This document shows positions 18,730 through 27,105 of a DNA stretch of 64,000 bases, piece by piece. The DNA is from an uncultured Geobacter sp. (GTDB lineage: Bacteria; Desulfobacterota; Desulfuromonadia; Geobacterales; Geobacteraceae), in contig CALABV010000210.1 in NCBI GenBank assembly GCA_937886325.1, positions 5,215 through 69,214 of the forward strand, written 5' to 3'. The notes under the pieces are model-generated. The model ran no database searches. It had not been told where the DNA came from and saw nothing but the letters and a program-made list of their open reading frames with translations. The stretch's first letter is position 1. Each line of letters opens with the position of its first letter. The translations under genes and the position numbers were made by a program.

Positions 18730-19098
18730 GTGAGTGCTCTAGGTAAAAAGAAACTGGCTAGGCTCAAAAGAAAAGTACGGGTAAGGAAAAAAATAAGAGG
18801 TGTAGAAAGCAGGCCTCGTTTGAATGTTTTTAAAAGCTCAAATCATATTTATGCACAGCTAATTGACGATCTTGCAGGGAGGACAATATTATCTGCCTCA
18901 ACACTGCAAGACTCGGTAAAAGAAGGTCTTGAGCATACAGGCAATGTTTCAGCTGCAGTAAAAGTTGGCGTCACAATAGCGAAAAAAGCCTTAGAAAAAG
19001 GGATAACCACTGTTGTCTTTGATAGAAACGGTTTTCTCTATCATGGCCGTATAAAAGCATTGGCTGACGCAGCAAGAGAAAACGGGCTCTCATTTTGA
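18730..19098 (+). CDS. rplR: 50S ribosomal protein L18
   Basis: A 122-residue L18, a 5S rRNA-binding protein. The start is GTG 18730 after AAGGAGA. The N-terminus is strongly basic and the RPRLNVFKSSNHIYAQLIDD segment is diagnostic. Confidence 0.98.
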   Translation: MSALGKKKLARLKRKVRVRKKIRGVESRPRLNVFKSSNHIYAQLIDDLAGRTILSASTLQDSVKEGLEHTGNVSAAVKVGVTIAKKALEKGITTVVFDRNGFLYHGRIKALADAARENGLSF

Positions 19099-19122
19099 GA
19101 AGACAGAATCAGGAGGCGATAC

Positions 19123-19608
19123 TTGCTAAAAATTAATCCCAACGAACTTACTTTAACAGATAGGGTTGTGCATATAAGCCGCGTAGCCAAAGTGGTTAAA
19201 GGTGGTCGTAGGTTCAGTTTCTCTGCTTTAGTTGTCGTAGGGGATGGAAACGGATATGTAGGCTACGGCCTTGGAAAGGCCAACGAAGTCCCTGAGGCGA
19301 TTAGGAAGGGTGTTGAACAGGCAAAAAAGAATCTTATCTTTGTACCTCTCGAAAATAATACTATCCCTTATGAGGTGCTGGGACGTTTTGGTGCAGGAAA
19401 AGTGCTAATTAAGCCTGCATCAGCCGGAACTGGGGTAATTGCTGGAGGTGCAGCTCGTGCAGTACTTGAAGCAACCGGAATTCACAATATTCTCTCAAAG
19501 TGCCTAGGATCCAACAACCCGCATAATGTCGTAAAAGCAACAATTGCAGGTTTAATGCAGCTGAAAAGTCCACAAGAGGTGTCTTTGCGAAGAGGGGTTG
19601 TCGATTAG
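19123..19608 (+). CDS. rpsE: 30S ribosomal protein S5
   Basis: A 161-residue S5, involved in decoding fidelity. The start is TTG 19123 with an AGGAGG site 7 bases upstream. The double-stranded RNA-binding segment VVKGGRRFSFSALVVVGDGNG is intact, including the spectinomycin-loop region. It is followed by rpmD after 26 bp. Confidence 0.98.
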   Translation: MLKINPNELTLTDRVVHISRVAKVVKGGRRFSFSALVVVGDGNGYVGYGLGKANEVPEAIRKGVEQAKKNLIFVPLENNTIPYEVLGRFGAGKVLIKPASAGTGVIAGGAARAVLEATGIHNILSKCLGSNNPHNVVKATIAGLMQLKSPQEVSLRRGVVD

Positions 19609-19634
19609 TACCATACTTAGGGAGATAATTACTC

Positions 19635-19814
19635 ATGGTAAGGAAAATTAATATTACACTTATTAAGAGCCACATAGGAAGACCCAAAAAACATAGGGAT
19701 GTTCTTGTTGGGATGGGGCTGACAAAAATAAATAAAACAGTGCAGCTTTTAGATTCACCAGAAACAAGGGGAATGGTAAAGAAAGTTGAACATTTAGTTA
19801 GAATATCAGATTAA
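19635..19814 (+). CDS. rpmD: 50S ribosomal protein L30
   Basis: A 59-residue L30 (MVRKINITLIKSHIG... ending VRISD). It lies between rpsE and rplO as in the classical spc operon, with AGGGAGAT upstream of ATG 19635. The KHRDVLVGMGLTKINKTV segment matches the family's GLG/RRxxTV signature region. Short, but identity is clear from sequence plus position. Confidence 0.96.
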   Translation: MVRKINITLIKSHIGRPKKHRDVLVGMGLTKINKTVQLLDSPETRGMVKKVEHLVRISD

Positions 19815-19836
19815 ACCAACTATAAGGAAACCACCG

Positions 19837-20283
19837 ATGTTTTTGAATACAATTCAGCCTGCTGAAGGCGCCTCCAGAAAAAGAAAACGTATAGGCAGAG
19901 GTCAAGGGTCAGGTCACGGCAAGACATCTACAAAGGGCCACAAGGGGCAGAAAGCTCGAAGTGGTGGGAGTGTAAAAGCCGGCTTTGAAGGCGGGCAAAT
20001 GCCGATGCAGCGTAGGCTTCCAAAGCGTGGTTTTACACCATTACGACGGAAAGAGTTCGCGCTGGTAAAGCTTTCTCAGTTGGACTGCTTTGAATCAGGA
20101 GTTGAAATCACTATTGATTCTTTAGTGCAGGCTGGTTTAGTTGGAAATCAAAGCTGTACTATAAAAATATTAGCTGACGGAGAGGTAACAAAAGCAATTA
20201 ATATTCAAGCGCATAAATTCAGCACTGCTGCAAAAGAAAAAATATTGGCAGCTGGAGGTAGCGTTCAGGAGCTCTCGAATTGA
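19837..20283 (+). CDS. rplO: 50S ribosomal protein L15
   Basis: A 148-residue L15. The N-terminal Gly/Lys-rich extension (RGQGSGHGKTSTKGHKGQ) and the GGQMPMQRRLPKRGF motif are typical. ATG 19837 follows AAGGAAA. Its TGA stop overlaps the secY TTG start, implying translational coupling of a ribosomal protein with the translocon. Confidence 0.98.
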   Translation: MFLNTIQPAEGASRKRKRIGRGQGSGHGKTSTKGHKGQKARSGGSVKAGFEGGQMPMQRRLPKRGFTPLRRKEFALVKLSQLDCFESGVEITIDSLVQAGLVGNQSCTIKILADGEVTKAINIQAHKFSTAAKEKILAAGGSVQELSN

Positions 20284-21587
20284 TATCCGCCTTACAGAAT
20301 ATTTTCAGGATTCCTGATCTAAAAAAGAGAGTGCTTTATTCTCTCGGCATGCTTGCGGTGTATCGTGTCGGATGTCATATTCCTACTCCAGGTATTGATA
20401 GCCAGGCGCTTTCTCATTTTTTCGCTCAAGCGCGCGGTACTTTGCTTGGTATGTTTGACATGTTTTCCGGGGGGGCTTTAGAGAAGCTAACTGTATTTGC
20501 CTTGGGGATCATGCCTTATATATCGTCATCTATTATTTTTCAGCTTCTAACGGTGGTAATACCTTCAATTGAAAGATTATCAAAAGAAGGTGAAGCAGGA
20601 AGAAAGAAAATAACTCAGTATACACGTTATGGCACAATTGTGCTTAGCGTAGTCCAAGCACTAGGAATAAGTATTGGACTAGAAAGTATGACTGGTCAAG
20701 CTGGTGAATTAGTTGTTCCGAACCCCGGGTGGGGTTTTCGTTTGATGACGGTTATAACATTGACAGCCGGCACAGCATTTATTATGTGGATGGGCGAGCA
20801 GATGTCCGAAAAGGGCATAGGTAACGGGATTTCGCTCATTATATTTGCAGGTATTGTAGCGAGGATTCCTGTGGCTATTTTAAATAGTATCAGACTTATG
20901 AAAACAGGAGAGATATCGCTTTTTATCATTTTGATGGTAATAACGTTAATGCTTGCAGTAATTGCCGGTATAGTTTTCGTAGAGAGAGGGCAGAGACGTT
21001 TACCTATTCATTATGCCAAGAGAGTTGTGGGCTTGAAAACATATGGAGCACAGACTTCTCATCTCCCTTTAAAAGTAAACATGGCGGGTGTAATCCCTCC
21101 AATTTTTGCTTCATCAATTATAATGTTTCCGGCAACAATAGCTAATTTTATAAACATTCCAATAGTAAAGCAGGTAGCGCAACGTTTTCAACCGGGGAAT
21201 TGGTTGTATGAATTATTTTACGTTGCTTTTATCGTTTTTTTCTGTTATTTCTATACGGCTGTGACTTTCAATCCGTCAGATGTTGCGGAAAATATTAAAA
21301 AGCATGGTGGGTATATACCTGGCATTCGGCCGGGAAAAGAAACATCTGATTACCTTGATAAGGTGTTAACAAAACTCACTTTTGCTGGCGCAATATATAT
21401 ATCGATTGTCTGTGTTCTTCCTTCTTTGTTGGTAAGTAAGTTTCAATTGCCTTTTTATTTCGGCGGCACGGCTCTTTTAATTGCGGTCGGCGTCGGGATG
21501 GATACGGTAGCCCAGATAGAGTCCCATCTCATAACAAGAAATTATGAAGGTTTTATGAAGGGTGTACGTATTAAGGGCCGTCGCTAA
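20280..21587 (+). CDS. secY: preprotein translocase subunit SecY
   Basis: A 435-residue integral membrane protein forming the SecYEG channel, with ten predicted transmembrane helices. The GMFDMFSGGALEKLTVFALGI stretch near residue 60-80 (plug region) and the PSDVAENIKKHGGYIPGIRPG loop are diagnostic. It starts at TTG 20280 in a TTGA overlap with rplO, with CAGGAG 8 bases upstream. Unlike many relatives, the next gene is map directly, without adk. Confidence 0.97.
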   Translation: MISALQNIFRIPDLKKRVLYSLGMLAVYRVGCHIPTPGIDSQALSHFFAQARGTLLGMFDMFSGGALEKLTVFALGIMPYISSSIIFQLLTVVIPSIERLSKEGEAGRKKITQYTRYGTIVLSVVQALGISIGLESMTGQAGELVVPNPGWGFRLMTVITLTAGTAFIMWMGEQMSEKGIGNGISLIIFAGIVARIPVAILNSIRLMKTGEISLFIILMVITLMLAVIAGIVFVERGQRRLPIHYAKRVVGLKTYGAQTSHLPLKVNMAGVIPPIFASSIIMFPATIANFINIPIVKQVAQRFQPGNWLYELFYVAFIVFFCYFYTAVTFNPSDVAENIKKHGGYIPGIRPGKETSDYLDKVLTKLTFAGAIYISIVCVLPSLLVSKFQLPFYFGGTALLIAVGVGMDTVAQIESHLITRNYEGFMKGVRIKGRR

Positions 21588-21639
21588 TCTTTACTCCTTT
21601 GTCGGATATGACTAGGGAGATGTATCAAGGGCAAATTTT

Positions 21640-22392
21640 GTGATTATATTGAAGTCTCCGCGTGAGATTGAGCAGATGAAGCAACCGTGTCGTATTGTTG
21701 CGGAAATATTAAGTAGGGTGGCAGAATGTGTTATCCCTGGTGTAACAACAAAGGAGCTAGACTTGATGGCGGAGAAGCTTGCGAGGAGCCGCAAGGCAAC
21801 TCCAGCATTTAAAGGGTACAGCGGTTATCCTTTTTCTTTGTGTTGCTCCGTAAATAATCAAGTAGTGCACGGCATGCCAAGCGAAAGAGTGCTTCTTGAG
21901 GGGGATATAATAAGTTTGGATTTCGGAGTTGTTCACTCAGGGTTTTATGGCGATGCCGCGGTAACGTTACCGGTCGGAAGCGTATCAGATGGTGCCAGAA
22001 AGCTTATGGAAGTAACGGAAGACTCATTATACAGGGCAATTAAAGAGGCTGTTCCGGGAAAAAGGTTATCAGATATATCATTTGCTGTTCAGTCATATGT
22101 AGAGGATTGTGGCTTCTCTGTTGTTAGGGATTTTGTAGGACATGGCATAGGAAGAAGTCTTCATGAAAGCCCACAGGTTCCGAATTTTGGCGCTCCTGGA
22201 AGAGGAATATTGTTGAAGCCTGGAATGGTTCTGGCGATTGAGCCTATGATAAATCAAAAAGGTTCCGATGTAAAAATATTAGAAGATGGGTGGACAGCAG
22301 TGACGCGTGATGGGGCACTTTCTGCACATTTTGAGCACACCGTTGCAATTTGCGAAAATGGGCCAGAGATATTGACAAAGCTGATAATTTAA
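21640..22392 (+). CDS. map: methionine aminopeptidase, type I
   Basis: A 250-residue metalloprotease removing the initiator methionine from nascent proteins. Conserved metal ligands are visible: SLDFGVVHSGFYGDAA (two Asp), GHGIGRSLHESP (His), AIEPM (Glu) and FEHTVAI (Glu). The start is GTG 21640 (MIILKSPREIEQMK) with AAGGG 8 bases upstream. It lies 52 bp after secY and before rpmJ; adk is missing from the interval. Confidence 0.96.
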   Translation: MIILKSPREIEQMKQPCRIVAEILSRVAECVIPGVTTKELDLMAEKLARSRKATPAFKGYSGYPFSLCCSVNNQVVHGMPSERVLLEGDIISLDFGVVHSGFYGDAAVTLPVGSVSDGARKLMEVTEDSLYRAIKEAVPGKRLSDISFAVQSYVEDCGFSVVRDFVGHGIGRSLHESPQVPNFGAPGRGILLKPGMVLAIEPMINQKGSDVKILEDGWTAVTRDGALSAHFEHTVAICENGPEILTKLII

Positions 22393-22450
22393 AGACGCCG
22401 AACAACAACAATCTTGCAGAAAATAAGCACGATATTCGAAAGGGCATTCA

Positions 22451-22564
22451 ATGAAAGTCAGGGCATCCGTCAAAAAAATGTGCGATAAGTGTAAAATAAT
22501 TCGAAGGAAGCGTACGGTTAGGATTATTTGCGATATCCCAAAGCATTCGCAGAGGCAAGGATAA
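22451..22564 (+). CDS. rpmJ: 50S ribosomal protein L36, zinc form
   Basis: A 37-residue L36 starting at ATG 22451 (MKVRASVKKMCDKCKII). The zinc ligands C11, C14, C27 and H32 are all present, so this is the zinc-binding type. AAAGGG precedes the start. It has the usual position immediately before rpsM. Confidence 0.96.
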   Translation: MKVRASVKKMCDKCKIIRRKRTVRIICDIPKHSQRQG

Positions 22565-22588
22565 TAGTCATTTGAGGAGGAGCGGGCA

Positions 22589-22957
22589 TTGGCACGTATA
22601 TCGGGTATAGATCTACCAAAAAATAAAAGAATAGAAATAGCTCTAACCTATATTTACGGTATTGGAAGATCGACAGCTAAAAAGATATTAGTTGAGTCTG
22701 GTGTAGATGGCAATACAAAGACAGATCAACTTTCTGAGCCTGAGATCGCGAGTATTAGAGATAATATAGATAAGAATGTCAAGGTCGAAGGTGATTTGAG
22801 GCGCGAAATATCTATGAATATCAAGCGCCTCATGGATCTTGGATGCTATAGAGGGCTACGCCATAGGAAGGGACTGCCGGTTAATGGGCAGAGAACAAAG
22901 ACTAATGCGAGAACAAGAAAAGGTCCGGCCCGAACTGTTGCAGGGAAGAAGAAATAG
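22589..22957 (+). CDS. rpsM: 30S ribosomal protein S13
   Basis: A 122-residue S13, which bridges to the 50S subunit and P-site tRNA. The start is TTG 22589 (MARISGIDLPKNKR) with a strong GAGGAGGAG site. The basic C-terminal tail (GQRTKTNARTRKGPART) is typical. It is the first gene of the alpha-operon segment. Confidence 0.98.
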   Translation: MARISGIDLPKNKRIEIALTYIYGIGRSTAKKILVESGVDGNTKTDQLSEPEIASIRDNIDKNVKVEGDLRREISMNIKRLMDLGCYRGLRHRKGLPVNGQRTKTNARTRKGPARTVAGKKK

Positions 22958-22975
22958 TAAATTTTCGGAGGGATA

Positions 22976-23371
22976 ATGGCTAATCCTGCGCGTAAAATTG
23001 TAAGAAAGAAAAAAGAGAAGAAACATATACCGAACGGCGTTGCTCATATTCAGGCTACGTTCAATAATACTATGATAACGATTTCTGATGCTAATGGAAA
23101 CGTTCTGGCGTGGTCAAGTTCAGGAAGTAAAGGTTTTAAGGGGTCGAGAAAAAGCACACCCTTTGCTGCGCAGATTGCTGCAGAAGAAGCTGCAAAAAAA
23201 GCACAAGAACATGGTGTCAAGAGTATAGAAGTTTATGTGAAAGGGCCCGGCTCTGGAAGAGAATCTGCGCTTCGAGCTCTACAGGCTGCAGGTTTTTCAA
23301 TTAATTTTATCAAAGACGTAACGCCAATTCCACATAATGGATGTAGGCCGCCTAAGAGAAGAAGAGTTTAA
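22976..23371 (+). CDS. rpsK: 30S ribosomal protein S11
   Basis: A 131-residue S11, a platform protein near the mRNA exit. The GVAHIQATFNNTMITI segment and the PIPHNGCRPPKRRRV end are diagnostic. ATG 22976 follows CGGAGGG. Confidence 0.98.
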   Translation: MANPARKIVRKKKEKKHIPNGVAHIQATFNNTMITISDANGNVLAWSSSGSKGFKGSRKSTPFAAQIAAEEAAKKAQEHGVKSIEVYVKGPGSGRESALRALQAAGFSINFIKDVTPIPHNGCRPPKRRRV

Positions 23372-23397
23372 CCTTTTCATAAAAGGAGGAAATTTAA

Positions 23398-24024
23398 TTG
23401 GCAAGATATATCGGCCCGAGCTGCCGCTTATGCAGACGAGAAAATGTAGAGCTTTTTCTTAAGGGTGAACGTTGCTTTACTGACAAGTGCGCAATAAAAA
23501 GGAGAAACTATGCGCCTGGTCAGCATGGACAGTCACGAGTGAAGGTTTCCCCTTATGGAATACAATTAAGAGAAAAGCAAAAAGTACGTAGAATATATGG
23601 TATTCTCGAGAAGCAATTTAGGGGATATTTCGAGAAGGCCGATAAAATGAAAGGTGTGACCGGCGAGAATTTGCTTTTTTTGCTGGAAAAAAGATTGGAC
23701 AATATAGTGTACAGGCTTGGGTTTGCTACGTCTCGAACTCAGGCACGCATGATCGTACGCCAAGGACATGTAGCCGTCAACGGAAGAAGGGTTGATATAC
23801 CATCGTTTCAGGTCAAAGTTGGTGATATCGTCTCTTTAAGGGAGAAAAGCAGAACTGTCGCTTCTATTCTTGAATCTTTGGAAGCTGTAGTCAGGCGTGG
23901 TATCCCGCAGTGGCTGGAACTCGATAAGGATGGTTTCTGTGGAAAAGTGAAGACTAATGTCACACGAGATGATATAACGACTCCAATCCAGGAACAACTT
24001 ATTGTTGAATTATATTCAAAGTAA
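23398..24024 (+). CDS. rpsD: 30S ribosomal protein S4, zinc form
   Basis: A 208-residue S4, a primary 16S binder and in many bacteria the alpha-operon repressor. It starts at TTG 23398 with AAAAGGAGGAAA upstream. The N-terminal domain holds four cysteines (SCRLCRRE and RCFTDKC), the zinc-binding C+ form. The S4 RNA-binding domain (LDNIVYRLGFATSRTQARMI) is around residues 97-116. Confidence 0.98.
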   Translation: MARYIGPSCRLCRRENVELFLKGERCFTDKCAIKRRNYAPGQHGQSRVKVSPYGIQLREKQKVRRIYGILEKQFRGYFEKADKMKGVTGENLLFLLEKRLDNIVYRLGFATSRTQARMIVRQGHVAVNGRRVDIPSFQVKVGDIVSLREKSRTVASILESLEAVVRRGIPQWLELDKDGFCGKVKTNVTRDDITTPIQEQLIVELYSK

Positions 24025-24058
24025 TTGCTTGATTGTACGAGTCCTGGGAGGAAATTAG

Positions 24059-25081
24059 ATGCACAAGAATTGGCGCGACCTGATTAAACCGAAAAAGGTC
24101 CAGGTTGAAGCAGAAACACTCACCCAAACATATGGTAAGTTCTATGCTGAGCCTTTTGAGCGTGGCTTCGGGACCACATTAGGAAATTCTTTAAGGCGAG
24201 TATTGTTGTCATCATTGCAAGGCGCAGCAATCTGCTCTGTAAGAATTAAAGGCGTATTACACGAGTTCTCAGCTATTCCGGGTGTCACTGAGGATGCTAC
24301 AGATATCGTTCTGAATTTAAAAGGCGTACGTTTAAAAATCCATGGAACTGAGACGAGGACAATAAGAATTATTCATAAGGGAGAAGGTATTGTCAAAGCG
24401 GCCAGTATTGTCACTGACCCAAATGTTGAGATACTAAATCCTGAGCATCATATAGCAACATGTTCAAGCGATGCAAATCTTGAAATGGAAATGATTGTTA
24501 AGCATGGAAAAGGATATATCCCTGCAGACAGAAATAGAGATGAAAAAGCTCCTGTAGGTACCATTCCAATTGATTCAATTTTTTCTCCAATTCAAAAAGT
24601 GAATTTTAGTGTCTCGAATGCTCGAGTTGGACAAATGACGGATTATGATAAGCTAACACTTGAATTATGGACGGATGGAAGTATAAAGCCTGAAGATGCG
24701 TTAGCGTTTGCAGCAAAAATCCTCAAAGACCAACTCAGCATCTTTATTAATTTTGATGAAGATGCGGAAGAGATTGAGGACTTTGAGGTTGAAGAAGATA
24801 AGGATAGGATTAACGAAAATCTTTATCGTTCTGTTGATGAGCTTGAGCTGTCTGTTCGTTCAGCAAACTGTCTGAAAAATGCTGGAATTAAGTTGATAGG
24901 CGAGCTTGTGTCTCGTACTGAAGCCGAAATGTTAAAGACACAAAATTTTGGACGTAAATCATTGAACGAAATCAAGGATGTTCTTGCAGATATGGGGCTA
25001 ACACTAGGAATGAATTTGGAAGAGTTTCCTGATCCTGAGACATTGCGTAGAATCCGCGGCGAAACTCAGGAAGAAGACTAG
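24059..25081 (+). CDS. rpoA: RNA polymerase subunit alpha
   Basis: A 340-residue alpha subunit that nucleates RNA polymerase assembly and contacts activators and UP elements. The N-terminal dimerisation domain contains FERGFGTTLGNSLRRVLLSS (residues ~31-50); an acidic linker (EDAEEIEDFEVEEDKD) leads to the C-terminal DNA-binding domain (LELSVRSANCLKNAGI ... GRKSLNEIKDVLADMGL). ATG 24059 follows GGGAGGAAA. Confidence 0.98.
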   Translation: MHKNWRDLIKPKKVQVEAETLTQTYGKFYAEPFERGFGTTLGNSLRRVLLSSLQGAAICSVRIKGVLHEFSAIPGVTEDATDIVLNLKGVRLKIHGTETRTIRIIHKGEGIVKAASIVTDPNVEILNPEHHIATCSSDANLEMEMIVKHGKGYIPADRNRDEKAPVGTIPIDSIFSPIQKVNFSVSNARVGQMTDYDKLTLELWTDGSIKPEDALAFAAKILKDQLSIFINFDEDAEEIEDFEVEEDKDRINENLYRSVDELELSVRSANCLKNAGIKLIGELVSRTEAEMLKTQNFGRKSLNEIKDVLADMGLTLGMNLEEFPDPETLRRIRGETQEED

Positions 25082-25116
25082 TCAAGAGATTTTTTAGCTA
25101 GAAAGGAAATGGTACG

Positions 25117-25470
25117 ATGCGTCACAATAAAGCTGGAAGAAGATTGGGAAGAACGACTAGTCACAGGATAGCAATGTTCCGAAATATGGTGACATCTTTT
25201 TTAACAAATGAAAAAATAGTAACAACGGATGCTAAAGCAAAAGAATTGCGACCAATTGCAGAGAAAATAATCACTCTTGGAAAACGTGGAGATCTTCACG
25301 CTATGCGGCAAGCTTCTTCATTTATACGTGATAAGAAGGCAGTTAAAAAGTTATTCACAATCATTGCCCCAAGATATTCCGAAAGACCAGGCGGTTATAC
25401 AAGAATCGTGAAACTAGGTGTTCGTCCGGGAGATGCTGCGCCTCTTTCATTGATTGAGATGGTCGAATAA
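25117..25470 (+). CDS. rplQ: 50S ribosomal protein L17
   Basis: A 117-residue L17, last gene of the alpha-operon segment. MRHNKAGRRLGRTTSHR is the universal N-terminus. ATG 25117 follows AAAGGAA. Downstream only a weak AT-rich hairpin (TAATAAT/ATTATTA around 25500) is seen before the tRNA-Leu promoter, so readthrough into the tRNA is possible. Confidence 0.98.
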   Translation: MRHNKAGRRLGRTTSHRIAMFRNMVTSFLTNEKIVTTDAKAKELRPIAEKIITLGKRGDLHAMRQASSFIRDKKAVKKLFTIIAPRYSERPGGYTRIVKLGVRPGDAAPLSLIEMVE

Positions 25471-25520
25471 ATTTGCGTTGTTTGATAGATGTTTTTGTTA
25501 ATAATGTGAAGATTATTATG

Positions 25521-25549
25521 TTGCAAATGGCTATAATAGCTGATATAAA
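25521..25549 (+). promoter_or_regulatory. candidate promoter of tRNA-Leu
   Basis: TTGCAA (25521-25526), a 17-base spacer, then TATAAA (25544-25549) preceded by TG one base upstream, i.e. an extended -10. The -10 ends 9 bases before the mature tRNA 5' end, so the primary transcript would have almost no leader. Confidence 0.5.
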
Positions 25550-25558
25550 TTGATCCAA

Positions 25559-25645
25559 GCCGAAGTGGCGGAATTGGTAGACGCGCAAGATTCAGGTTCT
25601 TGTGAGGGATTCCTCGTGCTGGTTCGATTCCAGTCTTCGGCACCA
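25559..25645 (+). tRNA. tRNA-Leu (anticodon CAG)
   Basis: An 87-nt type II tRNA with a long variable arm (TGAGGGATTCCTCGT). The acceptor stem GCCGAAG pairs with CTTCGGC; the anticodon loop TTCAGGT gives CAG, reading CUG. The T arm GGTTCGATTCC is standard and the CCA end is encoded (25643-25645). Confidence 0.96.
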
Positions 25646-25669
25646 ATTAAAATGAGTTTAGAAAAGAAG

Positions 25670-25716
25670 GCTCTCTCAAGTTTACTCATAATTGAGTAAA
25701 CTTGAGAGAGCTTTTT
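25670..25716 (+). terminator. intrinsic terminator after tRNA-Leu
   Basis: A perfect 19-bp inverted repeat (25670-25688 and 25693-25711) with a four-base TAAT loop, followed by TTTTT. It closes the tRNA-Leu and probably the ribosomal transcript. Confidence 0.93.
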
Positions 25717-25756
25717 GCGTTGATCAATTCTAAAAATAATGAACCCGCCTTTTGTT

Positions 25757-25785
25757 TTGGGTCATGGTTTTCCTAAATGATATTA
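25757..25785 (+). promoter_or_regulatory. candidate promoter of tlyA
   Basis: TTGGGT (25757-25762), 17-base spacer, then TATTAT (25780-25785). It fits a transcript beginning near 25792 and therefore supports the GTG at 25810, rather than the ATG at 25777, as the tlyA start. Confidence 0.35.
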
Positions 25786-25809
25786 TACGCTCGGCAGAGG
25801 TTGAGGATA

Positions 25810-26568
25810 GTGACTGAGGAAAAGGCCAGGTTGGATAAAGTACTTGTAGATCGTGGTCTCGTTGAGTCCAGGGAAAGGGCCAAGGCGCTAATAATGGCTG
25901 GCCACGTTTTTGTAAAGGGACAGCCTGCTATAAAAGCCGGAGTGCTTGTAAATAAGGATGTGGAGATATTTCTAAAAAGCAGCAATAATCCCTTCGTGAG
26001 CCGCGGTGGGATAAAGCTCCAGAAAGCTTTAGATGAGTTTTCAATCTCTGTTGAGGGATTGTGTGCCCTTGATGTGGGCGCTTCCACAGGGGGGTTTACC
26101 GACTGTCTCTTGCAACGCGGCGCTAGAAAAGTGATTGCAGTGGATGTTGGTTATGGTCAACTTGCATGGAAACTTCGCCAAGATGAACGCGTATACTGTC
26201 TCGAAAGGACAAATATACGCTATTTGGAAGCGAACTCCCTGCCTGAGATGCCGGACCTTGCGGTAATTGATGCATCATTTATTTCGCTTGAAAAAGTAAT
26301 GCCTGCAACACTCCGTCTTACAAAAGAGAGAGCAGAAATAGTCGCACTTATTAAGCCTCAATTCGAAGTAGGACGGGGGGAAGTTGGAAAGGGTGGGGTT
26401 GTACGTGATGAGCGAAAGCATCACGAAGTAGTATCTTCAATTTGCAGACTAGCTGAAGATCTTGGTCTTACTGTGTGTGGGGTTATAGAATCGCCGCTTC
26501 TTGGTCCAAAAGGAAACCGCGAGTTTTTAATTCATTTAAAAAAGAATTTGCAGCAGACATATATGTAA
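25810..26568 (+). CDS. tlyA: TlyA-family rRNA 2'-O-methyltransferase / S4-FtsJ protein
   Basis: A 252-residue SAM-dependent methyltransferase. Residues ~5-65 form an S4 RNA-binding domain (RLDKVLVDRGLVESRERAKALI) and the rest an FtsJ-type Rossmann domain with the SAM motif LDVGASTGGFTDCLL. TlyA enzymes 2'-O-methylate rRNA and determine capreomycin sensitivity in some species; substrate here is inferred. I prefer GTG 25810 with GAGG 9 bases upstream; ATG 25777 would add 11 residues and overlaps the likely -10. It stands alone between the tRNA-Leu terminator and a HIT gene. Confidence 0.88.
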   Translation: MTEEKARLDKVLVDRGLVESRERAKALIMAGHVFVKGQPAIKAGVLVNKDVEIFLKSSNNPFVSRGGIKLQKALDEFSISVEGLCALDVGASTGGFTDCLLQRGARKVIAVDVGYGQLAWKLRQDERVYCLERTNIRYLEANSLPEMPDLAVIDASFISLEKVMPATLRLTKERAEIVALIKPQFEVGRGEVGKGGVVRDERKHHEVVSSICRLAEDLGLTVCGVIESPLLGPKGNREFLIHLKKNLQQTYM

Positions 26569-26669
26569 ACGGCAAAATTATTTTCTGCTAGTTGTATGAA
26601 AAATATGATAGGTAATGTATAACCATTTTTCACAATCTTTTGTATCACTTCATTGGGTTGAAAAGGGGG

Positions 26670-27020
26670 ATGGAATTGGATAGATGCCTTTTCTGCCAGA
26701 TAATTGCTGATGAGATACCGTCCCGCAAGGTCTACGAGGATGAGCACCTTATTGTAATAGAGGATATTTCTCCGGTAGCTCCGTTGCATGTGCTGATTAT
26801 TCCGCGGAGACATCTCGTTAATTCTCTGGACTTGGGGGAGGAGGATTCTTTTGTAGTTGGTCACGCCTTTCATGTTGCGGCTAAAATTGCACGAAAGAAC
26901 GGTTTTGCAGATGAAGGCTTCAGGATAGTCAATAATAACAATGTTGGAGCGGGCCAGTCTGTGTTTCATCTCCATTTTCACCTTTTGGCTGGAAGAAAGT
27001 TTTCTTGGCCACCCGGTTAG
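26670..27020 (+). CDS. HIT-family nucleotide-binding protein (HinT-like)
   Basis: A 116-residue histidine-triad protein. The catalytic motif HLHFHLL (HxHxHxx) is near the C-terminus and the N-terminal CLFCQIIADEIPS segment is typical of the HinT branch, whose members hydrolyse purine nucleoside phosphoramidates and acyl adenylates. Start is uncertain: ATG 26670 (MELDRCLFC) has its AAGGGGG too close, while TTG 26676 has better spacing; both give a complete domain. It is monocistronic in appearance. Confidence 0.87.
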   Translation: MELDRCLFCQIIADEIPSRKVYEDEHLIVIEDISPVAPLHVLIIPRRHLVNSLDLGEEDSFVVGHAFHVAAKIARKNGFADEGFRIVNNNNVGAGQSVFHLHFHLLAGRKFSWPPG

Positions 27021-27105
27021 GGGCTAGAAAAGGATGGAACTTGACAGGGGCGGTTTTTTATAGAGTGAAAGCCGAATTTCGAGAATTTAGAGAAAGGAGA
27101 GAACT

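Noticed and set aside
27041..27066. TTGACA ahead of the first DUF4124 gene
   Set aside because: The nearest -10-like hexamers sit 12-14 bases away, too close.
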